DNA of 64,000 nt from Agarivorans albus (GTDB lineage: Bacteria; Pseudomonadota; Gammaproteobacteria; Enterobacterales; Celerinatantimonadaceae). The notes below the pieces were generated by a model. It saw nothing but the letters and a program-made list of their open reading frames with translations. It was not told the origin of the DNA and made no database searches. Numbering within the stretch: the first letter of the stretch is position 1; every line of letters starts with the position of its first letter. The stretch covers positions 1,792,972 through 1,856,971 of the forward strand of contig NZ_AP023032.1 in the NCBI RefSeq assembly GCF_019670105.1, given 5' to 3'. Positions 1-9,127 of this stretch are shown here, one piece after another. A program made the position numbers and the translations under genes.

Positions 1-724
1 TCATATCCGATGCTTGACCAATGCCCATTACGCCGCGCTTCTCGGCGGCAATAAGTGGTGCAGGGCTGTCGGTGTGCTGCAGAATAATGTCTACGCCTTG
101 GTCCATAAGGGCGTTGGCGGCGTCTGCTTCTTTACCTGGATCGTACCAAGTATTTACCCACACAATTTTAATTTGCACGTCCGGGTTTACACTTTTTGCG
201 CCTAAGTACACCGAGTTAATGTCACGGATCACTTCCGGAATGGGGAACGAGGCAATGTAACCAATCACATTGGTTTTGGTGGTCATGCCAGCGGCCACGC
301 CTGATACATAACGGCCCTCGTAGGTACGCAATACATAAGTAGATACGTTTTTGCTGCGTTTGTAGCCGGTAGCGTGTTCAAAGGTAACTTTAGGAAAGCG
401 TTTAGCGGCCTTGATTGTTGGGTTCATAAAACCAAAAGACGTTGTGAAGATAACGTCGTGACCTGATTTGGCCAACTGGGTAATCACTCGCTCTGCATCT
501 GCGCCTTCAGGAACGTTTTCTACAAAGGTGGTACTAACTTTTCCGCCAAAGTGCTGCTCCATCTCAATTCGACCTTGGTCGTGTTCATAACTCCAACCGT
601 GGTCTCCTACAGGGCCAACATATACAAAGCCTACTTTTAGTGGCTCGTCGGCAGCCATGCTAACTGGTGCTATTAAGGTGGTTACAGCAAAGGCTGCAGC
701 ACTTATCCATTTATTTAGTTTCAT
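1..724 (-). CDS. BMP-family ABC transporter substrate-binding protein (3' part outside window)
   Basis: Periplasmic binding protein of the BMP/PnrA family, which capture purine nucleosides or related purines for an ABC importer. About 241 codons are visible; the C-terminus lies beyond the left edge. The ATG at 724 has a GGAG ribosome site six bases upstream and opens a signal peptide of about 25 residues ending near SMA-ADEP. The mature start LKVGFVYVGPVGDHGWSY and the GHDVIFTTSFGFM segment are typical of the family. The matching permeases and ATPase are at 16.5-20.1 kb, so binding protein and transporter core are split, but both carry the same operator-like repeat (here 779-796). Ligand is inferred from context. 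Confidence 0.9.
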   Translation of the reverse strand, partial: MKLNKWISAAAFAVTTLIAPVSMAADEPLKVGFVYVGPVGDHGWSYEHDQGRIEMEQHFGGKVSTTFVENVPEGADAERVITQLAKSGHDVIFTTSFGFMNPTIKAAKRFPKVTFEHATGYKRSKNVSTYVLRTYEGRYVSGVAAGMTTKTNVIGYIASFPIPEVIRDINSVYLGAKSVNPDVQIKIVWVNTWYDPGKEADAANALMDQGVDIILQHTDSPAPLIAAEKRGVMGIGQASDM

Positions 725-778
725 TTAGAACTCCGTTTCTTGGAATGGCGGTTAGTTAAAAAATTGAAGTAGCAAAAA

Positions 779-796
779 GCTGGCCACTTGGTCATG
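779..796. promoter_or_regulatory. Candidate RutR-type operator upstream of the BMP gene
   Basis: An imperfect inverted repeat, GCTGGCCA-CT-TGGTCATG, lies 55 bases upstream of the start codon at 724. It matches the form TCTGACCA-NN-TGGTCAGA seen at three other places in this window (4859, 20183, 21043). It resembles the known RutR consensus TTGACCA-NN-TGGTCAA. Binding is inferred. Confidence 0.55.
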
Positions 797-967
797 TTTT
801 TTGATTTAAGTCAATAAATCCCAATTTCACAAGCTTTGTTGAGTTTAGTTGAAGGAATTGTTAATGCGACGGTTTTAAATGAATGATTGTTTGTGGTGCA
901 GCAAACGCTAGCTACGCACCAATGTTAGGCGATTTTGCGTGGTAAATGATTAGGGTAGGCGAGGTGT

Positions 968-1000
968 AAAAAGAAAAAAGAGCCGCGCAAAGCGGCTCTT
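968..1000 (-). terminator. Rho-independent terminator of the agarase gene
   Basis: A perfect 9-bp stem (978-986 with 992-1000) closes a 5-base loop. Read on the minus strand it is followed by a long T-rich run. It sits 14 bases past the agarase stop codon. Confidence 0.9.
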
Positions 1001-1013
1001 AAACCTTACTGGT

Positions 1014-4000
1014 TTATTCTATAAAGCGGAGAAGTTGGTTAGCTTGGTTACCACAATTCCATTGCTGAATGCTGGCTTGGTTAGTGCTAGCGGCATTTTT
1101 TACATCAATACATTTTGCGGAAGGTTTAGCACGCAGCTCAAACCAACCATCTTGTTGTTCAACTAACTGCCAAACTTGGTTTGGGTTGTTGTTATCACAA
1201 GAATACTGCTGCAATTTCCCACCATTGGCGGTGGTGCCACTGGCTAGGTCGACACATTTGTTGCTCACCTTAGCTTTAATGGTGTACCAGTTGTCTCCGA
1301 GAGGCGTAAACAAAAAACGTTGGTTGTCGTTTAGAGTATTACAGGTCCATTGGTGATATTGACTACCGTTAGTGGTTTTGCCACCTGCTACGTCCATACA
1401 TTTAGCGCTGTGTTTAAATTGCAGGTTAGTCCAAGTGCTCGGTGCAGTAAGTGCGTCACTTATAACGCTTACATTGTTTACTTGGTTAGTGGCTAAGTTA
1501 CTGTGCCAATCGGTTCCTAATGGGCGGATACTGTTTTTAACGGTATAGGTGTTGGCGGCCTGTGCCACTTCATCAAGTTCAACGGTAAGTTGTACGCTGC
1601 CTTCACCTGCTTCTACTTGCTCGGTAGCTTGAGCCAACCATTGATTGTTCAGCCATAGCTCAACCACTACGTCACGCTGTTGAGTCGCGCTGTAGTCAAC
1701 CGTAAATTGATAGCTCTGAGCCTGCAGCAACTCGGTAGAAGGCATCACTAGCTTAGTGGTGTCTTCACTAGGAAGGTCGCTAACAATTTCAATATTGCTA
1801 ATCTGCTCGAAATCAAGATTGTCTTGCCACGATGTGCCGCTTGGGCGAATAGAGCCTTTAAGCTTGTAACCTTGGCTACCTGCGGCCGGTGCGGTGCTAA
1901 GGTCAATAGTGACTGAGGTAGTGCCCGAACCAGGAGGCACACTGGTTTTGCCAGAGGCTAGCCAGTTTTGTTCATCCCATAACTCTACAACCAAGTCACG
2001 CTGTTGCATGGCCGAGTAATCAAGCTTAATGGTGTATTGCAGAGCGCTAGTGAGTTCTTGGTAGCTTTCTACAAACACGATTTGGTCGTAGTTTGCGCCG
2101 CTGTCACTTTCAATCACAATATCGTTGATTTGGGTTTGTTTGATAATGCTAGCAACATCGCCACCTTGAGGGCGAATATTAGCCTTTATGATGTAGCCCG
2201 TTTCGCCAGATACCGTTTCATTTGCCAAGGTAACATCTATGGTTTTAGTACCTTCTCCAGCAGCTACGTTAACAGTTGTGCCCGCTAGGTAACTTTGGTC
2301 TTTCCAAATGGATACGGTTAAGTCACGGCTTTGGCTGGCGCTGTAATCCAGCGTAACGGCGTAATTTTTACCCGGTGCTAGGCTGTCGATGGTGTTGGTA
2401 AAGCTTACTGCATCTTGGGTTACGGCAGCGTTACTTTGGTTGTTCACCTCTAAAACCACCGAGCTTACGCGACCATCTGAATCGGGGAAGGTTATGCTAA
2501 CAACATTGTTTTTGCTCAGTAAATTGTTGGGTACTGGGATATGCAAGGCGCCAAAAAAGTCATCGCGTGAGCTTTGATCGCCACCTTTCCAGTTATTCGG
2601 AACAGTTAACGCAGTGCCGTTTATTTTCACGACTGGCTTTTTCGATTTGTTGTGTTTACGCCCAATACTCACTTTTAGGTTTGAGGTACCTTGGCCGGCA
2701 CTAACGTTGTTAATCGCAAAGTTAAGCGCTTTGTTGGCAGAAATGGTTTGTAAGTTAGTGGTGCTGTAATAGCTGTTTACATGTAGCGTGTTGTCTAGGT
2801 CGATGTTTTGATTAAAGCTGTATTGCAAAACAACCGTTTCGCCAGCAATTAAGCTCAAGCTACTTGGAGCATTTACATTACTGTTGTCTTGATAAACTGG
2901 CGCAGCATTTGGGTAAATTTTTAACGATTTCTTAGCTACCTTATTGATGCTACCTAAGCTGCTTACAAAATCTAAACTAACTTGCTCGGTATTCTCAGAC
3001 AAACTATTAAGCGCAACGTACGCTTTGTTGCCATCTACAAATGCTTGTACTTGAACATCTGGATTAGAACTTTGGCTTTTAACTCGAACCCCTTTTACGT
3101 CTGACCATAGTTGGTAGAAGTGAATACGTGGGGTCCAGAAGAAGCGGGTAGGTTTGCCGTTAACAATGCTGCTTGGGTCAGGGCGAGTAATTACCGCGCC
3201 GTATGGTTCCCAGTTGTTTGCGGCATTGTAATGCCAGCTAGCTTTGCCGGTAATAAAAGGAATAGAAGTTAGTAAGCGATCTTGGCGGTCTAACAGCTGG
3301 AATAACATGTTGTTGATAGAACGAACCGATTGCACGCTAGCAATGTCGCTGTAGGTGTCGCCGTAACCTTTTTCAATGCCACCATATTCGGTAATGGCCA
3401 GCGGTTTAACCTGTGCCCATTTGTGGTAGCTGTAGCTTTCAACTAAATCTAAGATCGCGTCTAAGTTGCTACCAGAGCGTTGACTATTCGCGCCAGTTAC
3501 GTTTACGCCATCGTATAAATGTACCGAAAAGGCATCCATGTATGGGCCTGCGCTATCCATGAACATTTTCATGCGGGTATCAAAGTGCCTAAAATCCCAC
3601 AATTCCATCGACGGCCAAGCACCAGCATAACCGATCACTTTGGTATCTATGTTTTCTTGGTCAAACTTTTTACCAATTTGCTTGAACAGCTCTGTGATTT
3701 TTGAGCGTGCTAGATCGGCATCGATCCCAAACTCACCGGCATGTACAAAGGGCTCGTTAATTGGCTCATAAAAAATGGGGCGAGTGCTGTCATCAAAGTA
3801 GTGTTTAAAGTAGTTGGCTGCCCACTCGGCGGCTTTTACAGGGTCTTGATTGGCTGCAAATGCGTTTCGCGGATGGTCGGTAACAATGTAGCGATTCGAG
3901 AAATAAGCATAGTTGTTGTGGTTTTTGGTGCTACTAATGTTTTTGGCACCATTGGTTTTAGCGGTGGCTTCGTTAGGGTAGGAATCATGCCCTTTGTGAG

Positions 4001-4256
4001 CCGAAAACGGACTCCAAAAGCCGCGGCCAAAGCCAGCGTTTAGATCGTTAGTTAAATACTCAAGCTCATCATTGGTAACTTGGTTTTCTGAGTGGGTGGT
4101 ATGTAGGTTAAAGTATTTTTCGCGATCTAACTGAGATTCGCCGCCAATAAACTTTTGGGTGTTTAAGTCGATGCTTACGCTAGTGGCTGCGTAGGCGCTG
4201 CTAGTCAACAGACTAAAGCATGCACCAACCAGCGCCGAGGCTGTGGATAATTGCAT
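1014..4256 (-). CDS. Secreted GH86-type beta-agarase/porphyranase with three repeats and a ricin-type lectin tail
   Basis: Extracellular endo-acting galactanase that should cut agar or porphyran. Residues 1-23 are a signal peptide (ending AYA-A). The GH86-type catalytic region covers roughly 24-480 and carries IGGESQLDREKYFNLH and VTDHPRNAF. The likely acid/base is Glu168 in YEPINEP and the likely nucleophile Glu290 in AITEYGG. A beta-rich linker (about 480-640) leads into three related modules of about 100 residues (about 645-945), each with a core like DYSAxQxRDLxVxLW; they are probably carbohydrate-binding but I cannot name the family. Residues from about 955 form a ricin-B/CBM13-like domain with repeated KCMDV/KCVDL/KCIDV and QW motifs. 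At 1080 residues it is long for GH86 because of these add-ons. It is monocistronic, with a terminator downstream and a CRP-like site 270 bases upstream. Agarase versus porphyranase cannot be decided from sequence. Confidence 0.9.
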   Translation of the reverse strand: MQLSTASALVGACFSLLTSSAYAATSVSIDLNTQKFIGGESQLDREKYFNLHTTHSENQVTNDELEYLTNDLNAGFGRGFWSPFSAHKGHDSYPNEATAKTNGAKNISSTKNHNNYAYFSNRYIVTDHPRNAFAANQDPVKAAEWAANYFKHYFDDSTRPIFYEPINEPFVHAGEFGIDADLARSKITELFKQIGKKFDQENIDTKVIGYAGAWPSMELWDFRHFDTRMKMFMDSAGPYMDAFSVHLYDGVNVTGANSQRSGSNLDAILDLVESYSYHKWAQVKPLAITEYGGIEKGYGDTYSDIASVQSVRSINNMLFQLLDRQDRLLTSIPFITGKASWHYNAANNWEPYGAVITRPDPSSIVNGKPTRFFWTPRIHFYQLWSDVKGVRVKSQSSNPDVQVQAFVDGNKAYVALNSLSENTEQVSLDFVSSLGSINKVAKKSLKIYPNAAPVYQDNSNVNAPSSLSLIAGETVVLQYSFNQNIDLDNTLHVNSYYSTTNLQTISANKALNFAINNVSAGQGTSNLKVSIGRKHNKSKKPVVKINGTALTVPNNWKGGDQSSRDDFFGALHIPVPNNLLSKNNVVSITFPDSDGRVSSVVLEVNNQSNAAVTQDAVSFTNTIDSLAPGKNYAVTLDYSASQSRDLTVSIWKDQSYLAGTTVNVAAGEGTKTIDVTLANETVSGETGYIIKANIRPQGGDVASIIKQTQINDIVIESDSGANYDQIVFVESYQELTSALQYTIKLDYSAMQQRDLVVELWDEQNWLASGKTSVPPGSGTTSVTIDLSTAPAAGSQGYKLKGSIRPSGTSWQDNLDFEQISNIEIVSDLPSEDTTKLVMPSTELLQAQSYQFTVDYSATQQRDVVVELWLNNQWLAQATEQVEAGEGSVQLTVELDEVAQAANTYTVKNSIRPLGTDWHSNLATNQVNNVSVISDALTAPSTWTNLQFKHSAKCMDVAGGKTTNGSQYHQWTCNTLNDNQRFLFTPLGDNWYTIKAKVSNKCVDLASGTTANGGKLQQYSCDNNNPNQVWQLVEQQDGWFELRAKPSAKCIDVKNAASTNQASIQQWNCGNQANQLLRFIE

Positions 4257-4526
4257 TTATTTCTCCATGATAGTGTTTTAAAAACATGTGGCATGGGTGT
4301 TAGTTAAATGCTTTGCTGATGCCTTAGCTTTGTTAGCTAATTATTGGCGGCAACAAATCTAGTTTGCGCAATGTAACACTCATATCATCCTGATATTGCT
4401 AAGCTTTGTCCCTTCACTTTATTACTTTCTTGTTTATTAAGGGGCACTTAAACCAAAACTGGTTGGGCAAGATACTAGAGCAGCATCAATTGACATTTAA
4501 ATTAAGAATTAAATTTATCATTAAGC

Positions 4527-4542
4527 TGTGAGCCTTATCACG
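4527..4542. promoter_or_regulatory. CRP-like binding site
   Basis: TGTGAGCCTTATCACG matches the CRP consensus TGTGA-N6-TCACA at 9 of 10 conserved positions. It lies 271 bases upstream of the agarase start and 374 bases upstream of the permease. Carbon-catabolite control of the agarase is the likelier role, since agar use is normally repressed by better sugars. This is inference. Confidence 0.55.
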
Positions 4543-4858
4543 TTAATATCCAGAATTAGCGCGAGCCTGTCGCTAATAAAAGACAGTTATCTCACTGTTA
4601 TTTAAGGATTTTGATTCGCACTGCCAGTCAAGAGTAAAACACTAAATCGGCGCATTTTATGTGATGCTCGGCATTGGTAGTTGCTGGTGCAGGTATTGGT
4701 GAGAGCGCACCAATTAAACGCGTAATGATATCAATGTTGCTAGCTCGTTGAGCGATGGTTTATTGGCAATGTTCCCCGTCTAAGTGATTGAATAAATGAT
4801 AGTTGTTGTAGGCTGGTTGTTGCAAAAAGGTAAATTGGCAAGTTCCTTGCGTTATTAA

Positions 4859-4876
4859 TCTGACCTAGTGGTCAGA
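4859..4876. promoter_or_regulatory. Candidate RutR-type operator upstream of the NCS2 permease
   Basis: TCTGACCTAGTGGTCAGA is a near-perfect palindrome (arms TCTGACC/GGTCAGA; eight-base arms if flanks are counted). It lies 39 bases before the permease ATG, where a bound repressor would block transcription. It is the cleanest of four related sites in the window. Confidence 0.65.
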
Positions 4877-4915
4877 TATCTGCTTGTGATATAGCGAAAT
4901 AACAGGGAGTAAAGC

Positions 4916-6304
4916 ATGAGTGCAAATACGGAAAAAGCGATACCAAAGGAGTTGTTGTACCAACTAGAGGAGAGACCTGCGGTAGCAGAAGCATTTTTTG
5001 CTGGGCTACAACATGTATTGGCATGTTTTGTTGGCGTGATAACCCCAACCTTGATTATTGGGGGCGTATTAGGCTTAGGCTCGCACATTCCCTACCTGAT
5101 TAGCATGGCGCTCATTGTATCTGGCGTTGGAACCTTCATTCAGGCAAAAAGGTTAGGCCCTATTGGCGCAGGCATGATTTGTGTGCAAGGGACCAGTTTT
5201 GCTTTCTTAGGCTCGATATTGGCGGCAGGCTTTATCGCTAAAAGCCAAGGCGGCGGTCCCGAAGAGATATTGTCGCTAATATTTGGCGTTTGCTTTTTGG
5301 GCGCTTTTATCGAGATTTTCTTATCGCAAATGCTGGTTAAAATGAAGAAAATCATCACGCCATTGGTGACCGGAATAGTGATTACCATCATTGGTATTTC
5401 GCTGATTAAAGTAGGCATGACCGATTTGGCGGGGGGCTTTAAAGCTGCCGATTTTGGTAGCTTACAAAACCTAGGTTTAGGTTTCACTGTGTTGGCAATT
5501 ATTATTGCTTTAAACCGTTCGGCAAACCCTTGGCTGCGTCTCTCATCAATTGTTATTGGTCTGCTCGCTGGTATGTTAATCGCGCTATTTATGGGGAAAG
5601 TAGATTTTTCTTCGCTAGGCTCACAACCTTGGGTGAGTATTCCTATTCCGTTTAAATATGGTTTTAGTTTTGACTGGGTAGCCTTTCTTCCTATTGCGCT
5701 TATCTACTTTATTACGGCAATAGAATCGGCTGGCGATATTACCGCTAACTGCGCTATCTCGCAGCAAGAGATTAAGGGAGACAGCTACTTAAAACGGGTG
5801 CGTGGCGGAGTGCTAGCCGACGGCGTTAACTCCTTAATTGCCGCTGTTTTTAATACTTTTCCAAACACTACCTTTAGCCAAAATAATGGAGTGATTCAAC
5901 TAACCGGCGTAGCCAGTCGGTATATAGGTTATTACATTGCACTAATACTAGTGGTACTGGGACTATTCCCCATATTAGGCGCTGTTTTACAGCAAATTCC
6001 TAAACCAGTACTAGGCGGAGCCACCTTGGTGATGTTTGGTACAGTGGCGGCAGCAGGGATTAAAATTATTGCTAGCGAAACACTTAATCGCCGCAAACTA
6101 CTTATTATGGCAGTGTCTTTTGGGGTAGGTTTAGGCGTGACAATGGTACCCGACCTATTACAACACGCGCCTAAATTGGTTCAAAACATCTTTGGGTCAG
6201 CAGTTACCTCCGGTGGTTTAGTGGCTATCTTGCTTAGTTTATTATTACCTGAGCAGCCATCTTCTGTTGCGGCTCAACTCAAACCGAGTACGCAACAATC
6301 GTAG
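4916..6304 (+). CDS. NCS2-family xanthine/uracil permease (XanP/UraA type)
   Basis: Inner-membrane proton symporter of a purine or pyrimidine base. The 462 residues, about 12-14 hydrophobic segments, and the N-terminal ELLYQLEERPAVAEAFFAGL followed by QHVLACFVGVITPTLI resemble E. coli XanP more than UraA. Family signatures present are VQGTSFAFLG, ESAGDITA and the QNNGVIQLTG segment (NCS2 motif Q-N-x-G-x4-T). GGGAG lies seven bases before the ATG. Distance to the purine cluster is 10 kb, but the shared operator and likely substrate tie it to the BMP transporter, deaminase and allantoinase. Xanthine is the best guess; uracil or urate are possible. Confidence 0.9.
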   Translation: MSANTEKAIPKELLYQLEERPAVAEAFFAGLQHVLACFVGVITPTLIIGGVLGLGSHIPYLISMALIVSGVGTFIQAKRLGPIGAGMICVQGTSFAFLGSILAAGFIAKSQGGGPEEILSLIFGVCFLGAFIEIFLSQMLVKMKKIITPLVTGIVITIIGISLIKVGMTDLAGGFKAADFGSLQNLGLGFTVLAIIIALNRSANPWLRLSSIVIGLLAGMLIALFMGKVDFSSLGSQPWVSIPIPFKYGFSFDWVAFLPIALIYFITAIESAGDITANCAISQQEIKGDSYLKRVRGGVLADGVNSLIAAVFNTFPNTTFSQNNGVIQLTGVASRYIGYYIALILVVLGLFPILGAVLQQIPKPVLGGATLVMFGTVAAAGIKIIASETLNRRKLLIMAVSFGVGLGVTMVPDLLQHAPKLVQNIFGSAVTSGGLVAILLSLLLPEQPSSVAAQLKPSTQQS

Positions 6305-6356
6305 AATTAATGAGCCTTAGAGTTTACTTGTATAATTAACTTAGCTTTGGCAGAAT

Positions 6357-6386
6357 GCGGGCAGGTGCTAAGGGGCGCCTGCCCGC
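6357..6386 (+). terminator. Stem-loop after the NCS2 permease
   Basis: GCGGGCAGG (6357-6365) pairs with CCTGCCCGC (6378-6386), extendable to 12 bp with one G-U around a six-base loop. There is no U-run after it, so it may be a weak terminator or an mRNA-protecting hairpin 50 bases past the stop. Confidence 0.4.
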
Positions 6387-6496
6387 CAAGAGGAACTCAC
6401 CCTTAAGCACATGCTTAGTTACACATCATTACGACACTGTATGTCATTCTGAATATTGTTTTGCGGGGAACAACTTAAGTATTTAGGAGCATAGAG

Positions 6497-7000
6497 ATGT
6501 TATCTGCCGTTGAAGAACTTAAAATTCGCAGTAAAATTTTGCTTAAACAGCGCCATACTGCCGATTCCCCATTAGTAAGTTTAGCTAAAGACAAATCACC
6601 ACAACTAAAACATGCCTTGTTGTATGTAGCGCGAGAAGCGGGCTTTAAAGACTGGCAACACGCTCAAAGTGTATTATCGTGTCAGCACAAGCAAACCATG
6701 CAACAAGATAGCGGCAAGTTTTGGTACTCGCCTGCTTGTATGGCGTTGCTTAATCATTGGTGCGCCAATTATCCAGAGGCTCTGGCTCTGCAAGCCAAGC
6801 AGGGAGGGGTAATTCTTCCCTATAAAAGCCAATATGTAGTGGCCAAGGCAAGTTATATTGAGGCTTTGGGTTTATCACCCAAAGATCCACTTTGGGAACC
6901 GCTGGAATACAACTGGTGTGAAGGCTCGTCTGCGCTGCGCCAAGAGTTAGCTTACAAGCGCTTGTTGGCAATGCAAACGCTGCGCTATAAAGCTTGTTAA
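6497..7000 (+). CDS. Uncharacterised soluble protein
   Basis: 167 residues with no family I can name firmly. AGGAG seven bases before the ATG supports the start. The N-terminal third (basic helix, then LKHALLYVAREAGFKDWQHAQ) resembles the short helical segment of some glyoxalase-superfamily or toxin-antitoxin associated proteins in which a GF-x-DW motif follows a helix. The remainder is rich in Trp, Cys and Tyr. No signal peptide or membrane segment. The gene is 95 bases from the monooxygenase-like gene and may be co-transcribed with it. Confidence 0.6.
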   Translation: MLSAVEELKIRSKILLKQRHTADSPLVSLAKDKSPQLKHALLYVAREAGFKDWQHAQSVLSCQHKQTMQQDSGKFWYSPACMALLNHWCANYPEALALQAKQGGVILPYKSQYVVAKASYIEALGLSPKDPLWEPLEYNWCEGSSALRQELAYKRLLAMQTLRYKAC

Positions 7001-7095
7001 TAGCCAATTAGTTGCAGCGTTTTCCCGCACAAAGGCTTATTATTGATATTTTTAAGAATGGCGAGCTCAGCTCGCCGCTTTATTAAGGAAGCCTT

Positions 7096-7446
7096 ATGTC
7101 TAAAAAGATCTATTGCATTGCCATGTTTAAACCTAAAGCTGGTAAACAAAACGAGCTGTTTAAAGTATTGCAAGCGTTAGAGCCAAACACCTTGCGCGAA
7201 GATGGCTGTATTCAATACACGGTTACACGCCAAATTGACAACCCTTTTGCTCAGGGCACTGGTTATCCCATCGCCTTTCAAGAGATTTGGGCGGATAAAG
7301 AAAGCTTTGAAGCGCACTGCCAACGCAAAGAAATTAGCGAGTTTTTTCAAACCCATTGTGTTGCAGAGACAGGCTTAGTAGAAGATTCAAATGTTTGTGT
7401 ATACAGCGACGAAGCAGAAGATTTTGACGCGCCAGTATTTGCTTAG
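7096..7446 (+). CDS. Antibiotic biosynthesis monooxygenase (ABM) domain protein
   Basis: Single-domain dimeric alpha+beta ferredoxin-like protein of the ABM/YgiN type; relatives act as quinol monooxygenases or heme-degrading or detoxifying proteins without a bound metal. The 116-residue length, opening strand YCIAMFKPKAGKQNELFKVLQAL, and EIWADKESFEAHCQRKEISEFF helix are typical. AAGGAA precedes the ATG. A strong terminator follows 13 bases past the stop. Substrate is unknown. Confidence 0.8.
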   Translation: MSKKIYCIAMFKPKAGKQNELFKVLQALEPNTLREDGCIQYTVTRQIDNPFAQGTGYPIAFQEIWADKESFEAHCQRKEISEFFQTHCVAETGLVEDSNVCVYSDEAEDFDAPVFA

Positions 7447-7458
7447 TCTTAAGTAGAT

Positions 7459-7484
7459 AAGAGCGCCGATAGAGCGCTCTTTTT
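7459..7484 (+). terminator. Rho-independent terminator of the ABM gene
   Basis: AAGAGCGC (7459-7466) pairs with GCGCTCTT (7474-7481) around a seven-base loop, followed by a T-run. It marks the left border of the accessory region that follows. Confidence 0.85.
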
Positions 7485-7538
7485 GCTCAGCGATAGGTTT
7501 CTTCATCAGCGAGAAGTGAAGCTATAAGTTAACTCGTG

Positions 7539-7819
7539 TTTGCCCCTTTATGTGTTAGCTATAGAGTAAAAGCTTTCGCCTGCGGCGACGTCATTTTTCT
7601 TTGACGAGCAAAGAAAAACGAAGCAAAAAGAAAACTCGCCCTGCATCTTCTTAGATCCTCCGTTGCACATTCACAAGGGAGTTGAAGTAACTCGCTACGC
7701 TCAAACAGACTTCAACTCTGCTCCCTTGTTCATTTGCGCTACTCGGCGAAGATAATGGGATTGAAAAGCACAGTCTTGGCTATTGAGTGTATGAAACGTT
7801 TTTGCCCCTTTATGAGTTA
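7539..7819. repeat. Hairpin-rich noncoding element between 19-base direct repeats
   Basis: TTTGCCCCTTTATG-n-GTTA occurs at 7539-7557 and 7801-7819, with one mismatch. Between the copies are two strong hairpins: TTTTTCTTTG/CAAAGAAAAA (7594-7618, 10-bp stem, five-base loop), and a long interrupted stem CAAGGGAG-TTGAAGT (7674-7688) with ACTTCAA-CTCCCTTG (7709-7728). No open frame covers it. It looks like a dispersed structured repeat of the genome, but only one copy is in this window. Confidence 0.45.
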
Positions 7820-7911
7820 CAACCCAAAGTTCAAACAATGATGTTCAGGTAACTTTGATATACAAAAAGTAATGAACAGCAAAAGATAAGAGTTGGTCCT
7901 ATTTGTTCACA

Positions 7912-9000
7912 CTATTCAGTTAGCATGAGCTTTGCTTTAAGAAACGTAAGTTTGATGTCATCAGTTTTGGTGAACTTAAACTTACCGGCAGTAGAAGCGT
8001 TAAACCTTTCAAAATAGTATTCGAGTAGCGGATCGTATCCGCCACCGTGAACCCAAGTGTAGAACTTACCAAGTTCATAACGTAACTCTTTATCAAGGTC
8101 AGATCTTATTTTCAGTTCAATATCGTTTGCTAGGTCAACGATGTTCATTTCTTGAAGATTCGTCTTAATCTCTTCAATCATAGGTAGGAGGGATTCTTTA
8201 TACTTATCAGCCAATAGCACAAGGTCAGCGTCAGTTACTTCCGCTTCAAAAATCATAATCAGGTCATCAATCTCCCCGTTATAGTAATCGTTATCTAATC
8301 GTTTTTCTGACTCAGTACGAAGAACATAGAGTTGTTCTAAAGGATCTGATTTAGTCTCAATCTTTTCTTTTGAAAGTTTGTGTTGATACTCAACAAACAG
8401 TGTTTCAATCCTATCAGCAATAACATCAAGATACTCATATCGAATTCTGAGAAATTCCAACAGCTCATTGATATTGAGGTTTAACGTTAAGTCTTCTATA
8501 CCAACATCTCGACTGTACAAATGAACACTCAAATCGCCAGTGTTGAAATGACTTGGGAATGGCCAACTTGCGAAACGCTTTGAATTTTCTTGATTCAGGT
8601 TTACGGGGTGAGCACCGAAACACGCCCTGATAGTTTTAAAGTAATTGTTATCATCTTCATTAGCGAAGAGGCGATCTTTGAAGCATTTCTTTTCACCATA
8701 AAACGGGTCTTTCTTACCAGTCATAAACACTCGATGGAGTTGTTTTATTGACTCAAAAATGAGGTCTATTGAAGAGATCAGAGAGTAGACCTGCATACAT
8801 CTACTATCTATGTTTTTGTCAAACTCTGGCGCATTTTCTAAGTGCCGAACAGAGACAGAGATCCAATCCATAGCAGAGCAAACGAGGTTAAAAAGATTCT
8901 TACCACCTTTATCTTTGTATATTTGATATACAAAGCTAGAGTTTGAGTTAACTAAGTCTCGAAAATCACTGATTTTATCGTCACTAATAACGTTTCTCAC
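7912..9000 (-). CDS. Unrecognised 362-residue protein of the accessory island
   Basis: A soluble, acidic, helix-rich protein with no motif I recognise. It has no signal peptide or membrane segment. The N-terminal half contains SAMDWISVSVRHLENAP and SLISSIDLIFESIKQLH, amphipathic helices that could be HEPN-like, but an R-x4-6-H catalytic motif is not evident. The C-terminal half is a long acidic helical stretch ending FNASTAGKFKFTKTDDIKLTFLKAKLML. Codon use and composition are more AT-rich than the flanking housekeeping genes. It sits with another orphan membrane gene and an integrase remnant, the setting of a mobile island; a defence or cargo role is possible but unsupported. Confidence 0.6.
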   Translation of the reverse strand: MRNVISDDKISDFRDLVNSNSSFVYQIYKDKGGKNLFNLVCSAMDWISVSVRHLENAPEFDKNIDSRCMQVYSLISSIDLIFESIKQLHRVFMTGKKDPFYGEKKCFKDRLFANEDDNNYFKTIRACFGAHPVNLNQENSKRFASWPFPSHFNTGDLSVHLYSRDVGIEDLTLNLNINELLEFLRIRYEYLDVIADRIETLFVEYQHKLSKEKIETKSDPLEQLYVLRTESEKRLDNDYYNGEIDDLIMIFEAEVTDADLVLLADKYKESLLPMIEEIKTNLQEMNIVDLANDIELKIRSDLDKELRYELGKFYTWVHGGGYDPLLEYYFERFNASTAGKFKFTKTDDIKLTFLKAKLMLTE

Positions 9001-9127
9001 CCTCTAATCGCCTTCTAACTAATTGAAAATATTATGAAGAATGGCAATGATGATAGTGATGATTCTTCAATTCTTCAACTTCTTCATTGATTTGAAGTGT
9101 AGTGATACGCTGAGTTTAGTCACTTAG

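Larger units (their letters stand above)
4257..4915. other. Divergent intergenic region, agarase/NCS2 permease
   Basis: About 660 bases with no convincing gene. It holds the start-proximal regions of both divergent genes, a CRP-like site (4527-4542) and an operator-like palindrome (4859-4876). The rest is AT-rich sequence in which I see no RNA gene. Confidence 0.6.

Noticed and set aside
7912-9000. HEPN toxin assignment for the 362-residue island protein
   Set aside because: Helical segments are suggestive, but no R-x4-6-H motif is present in a plausible place.
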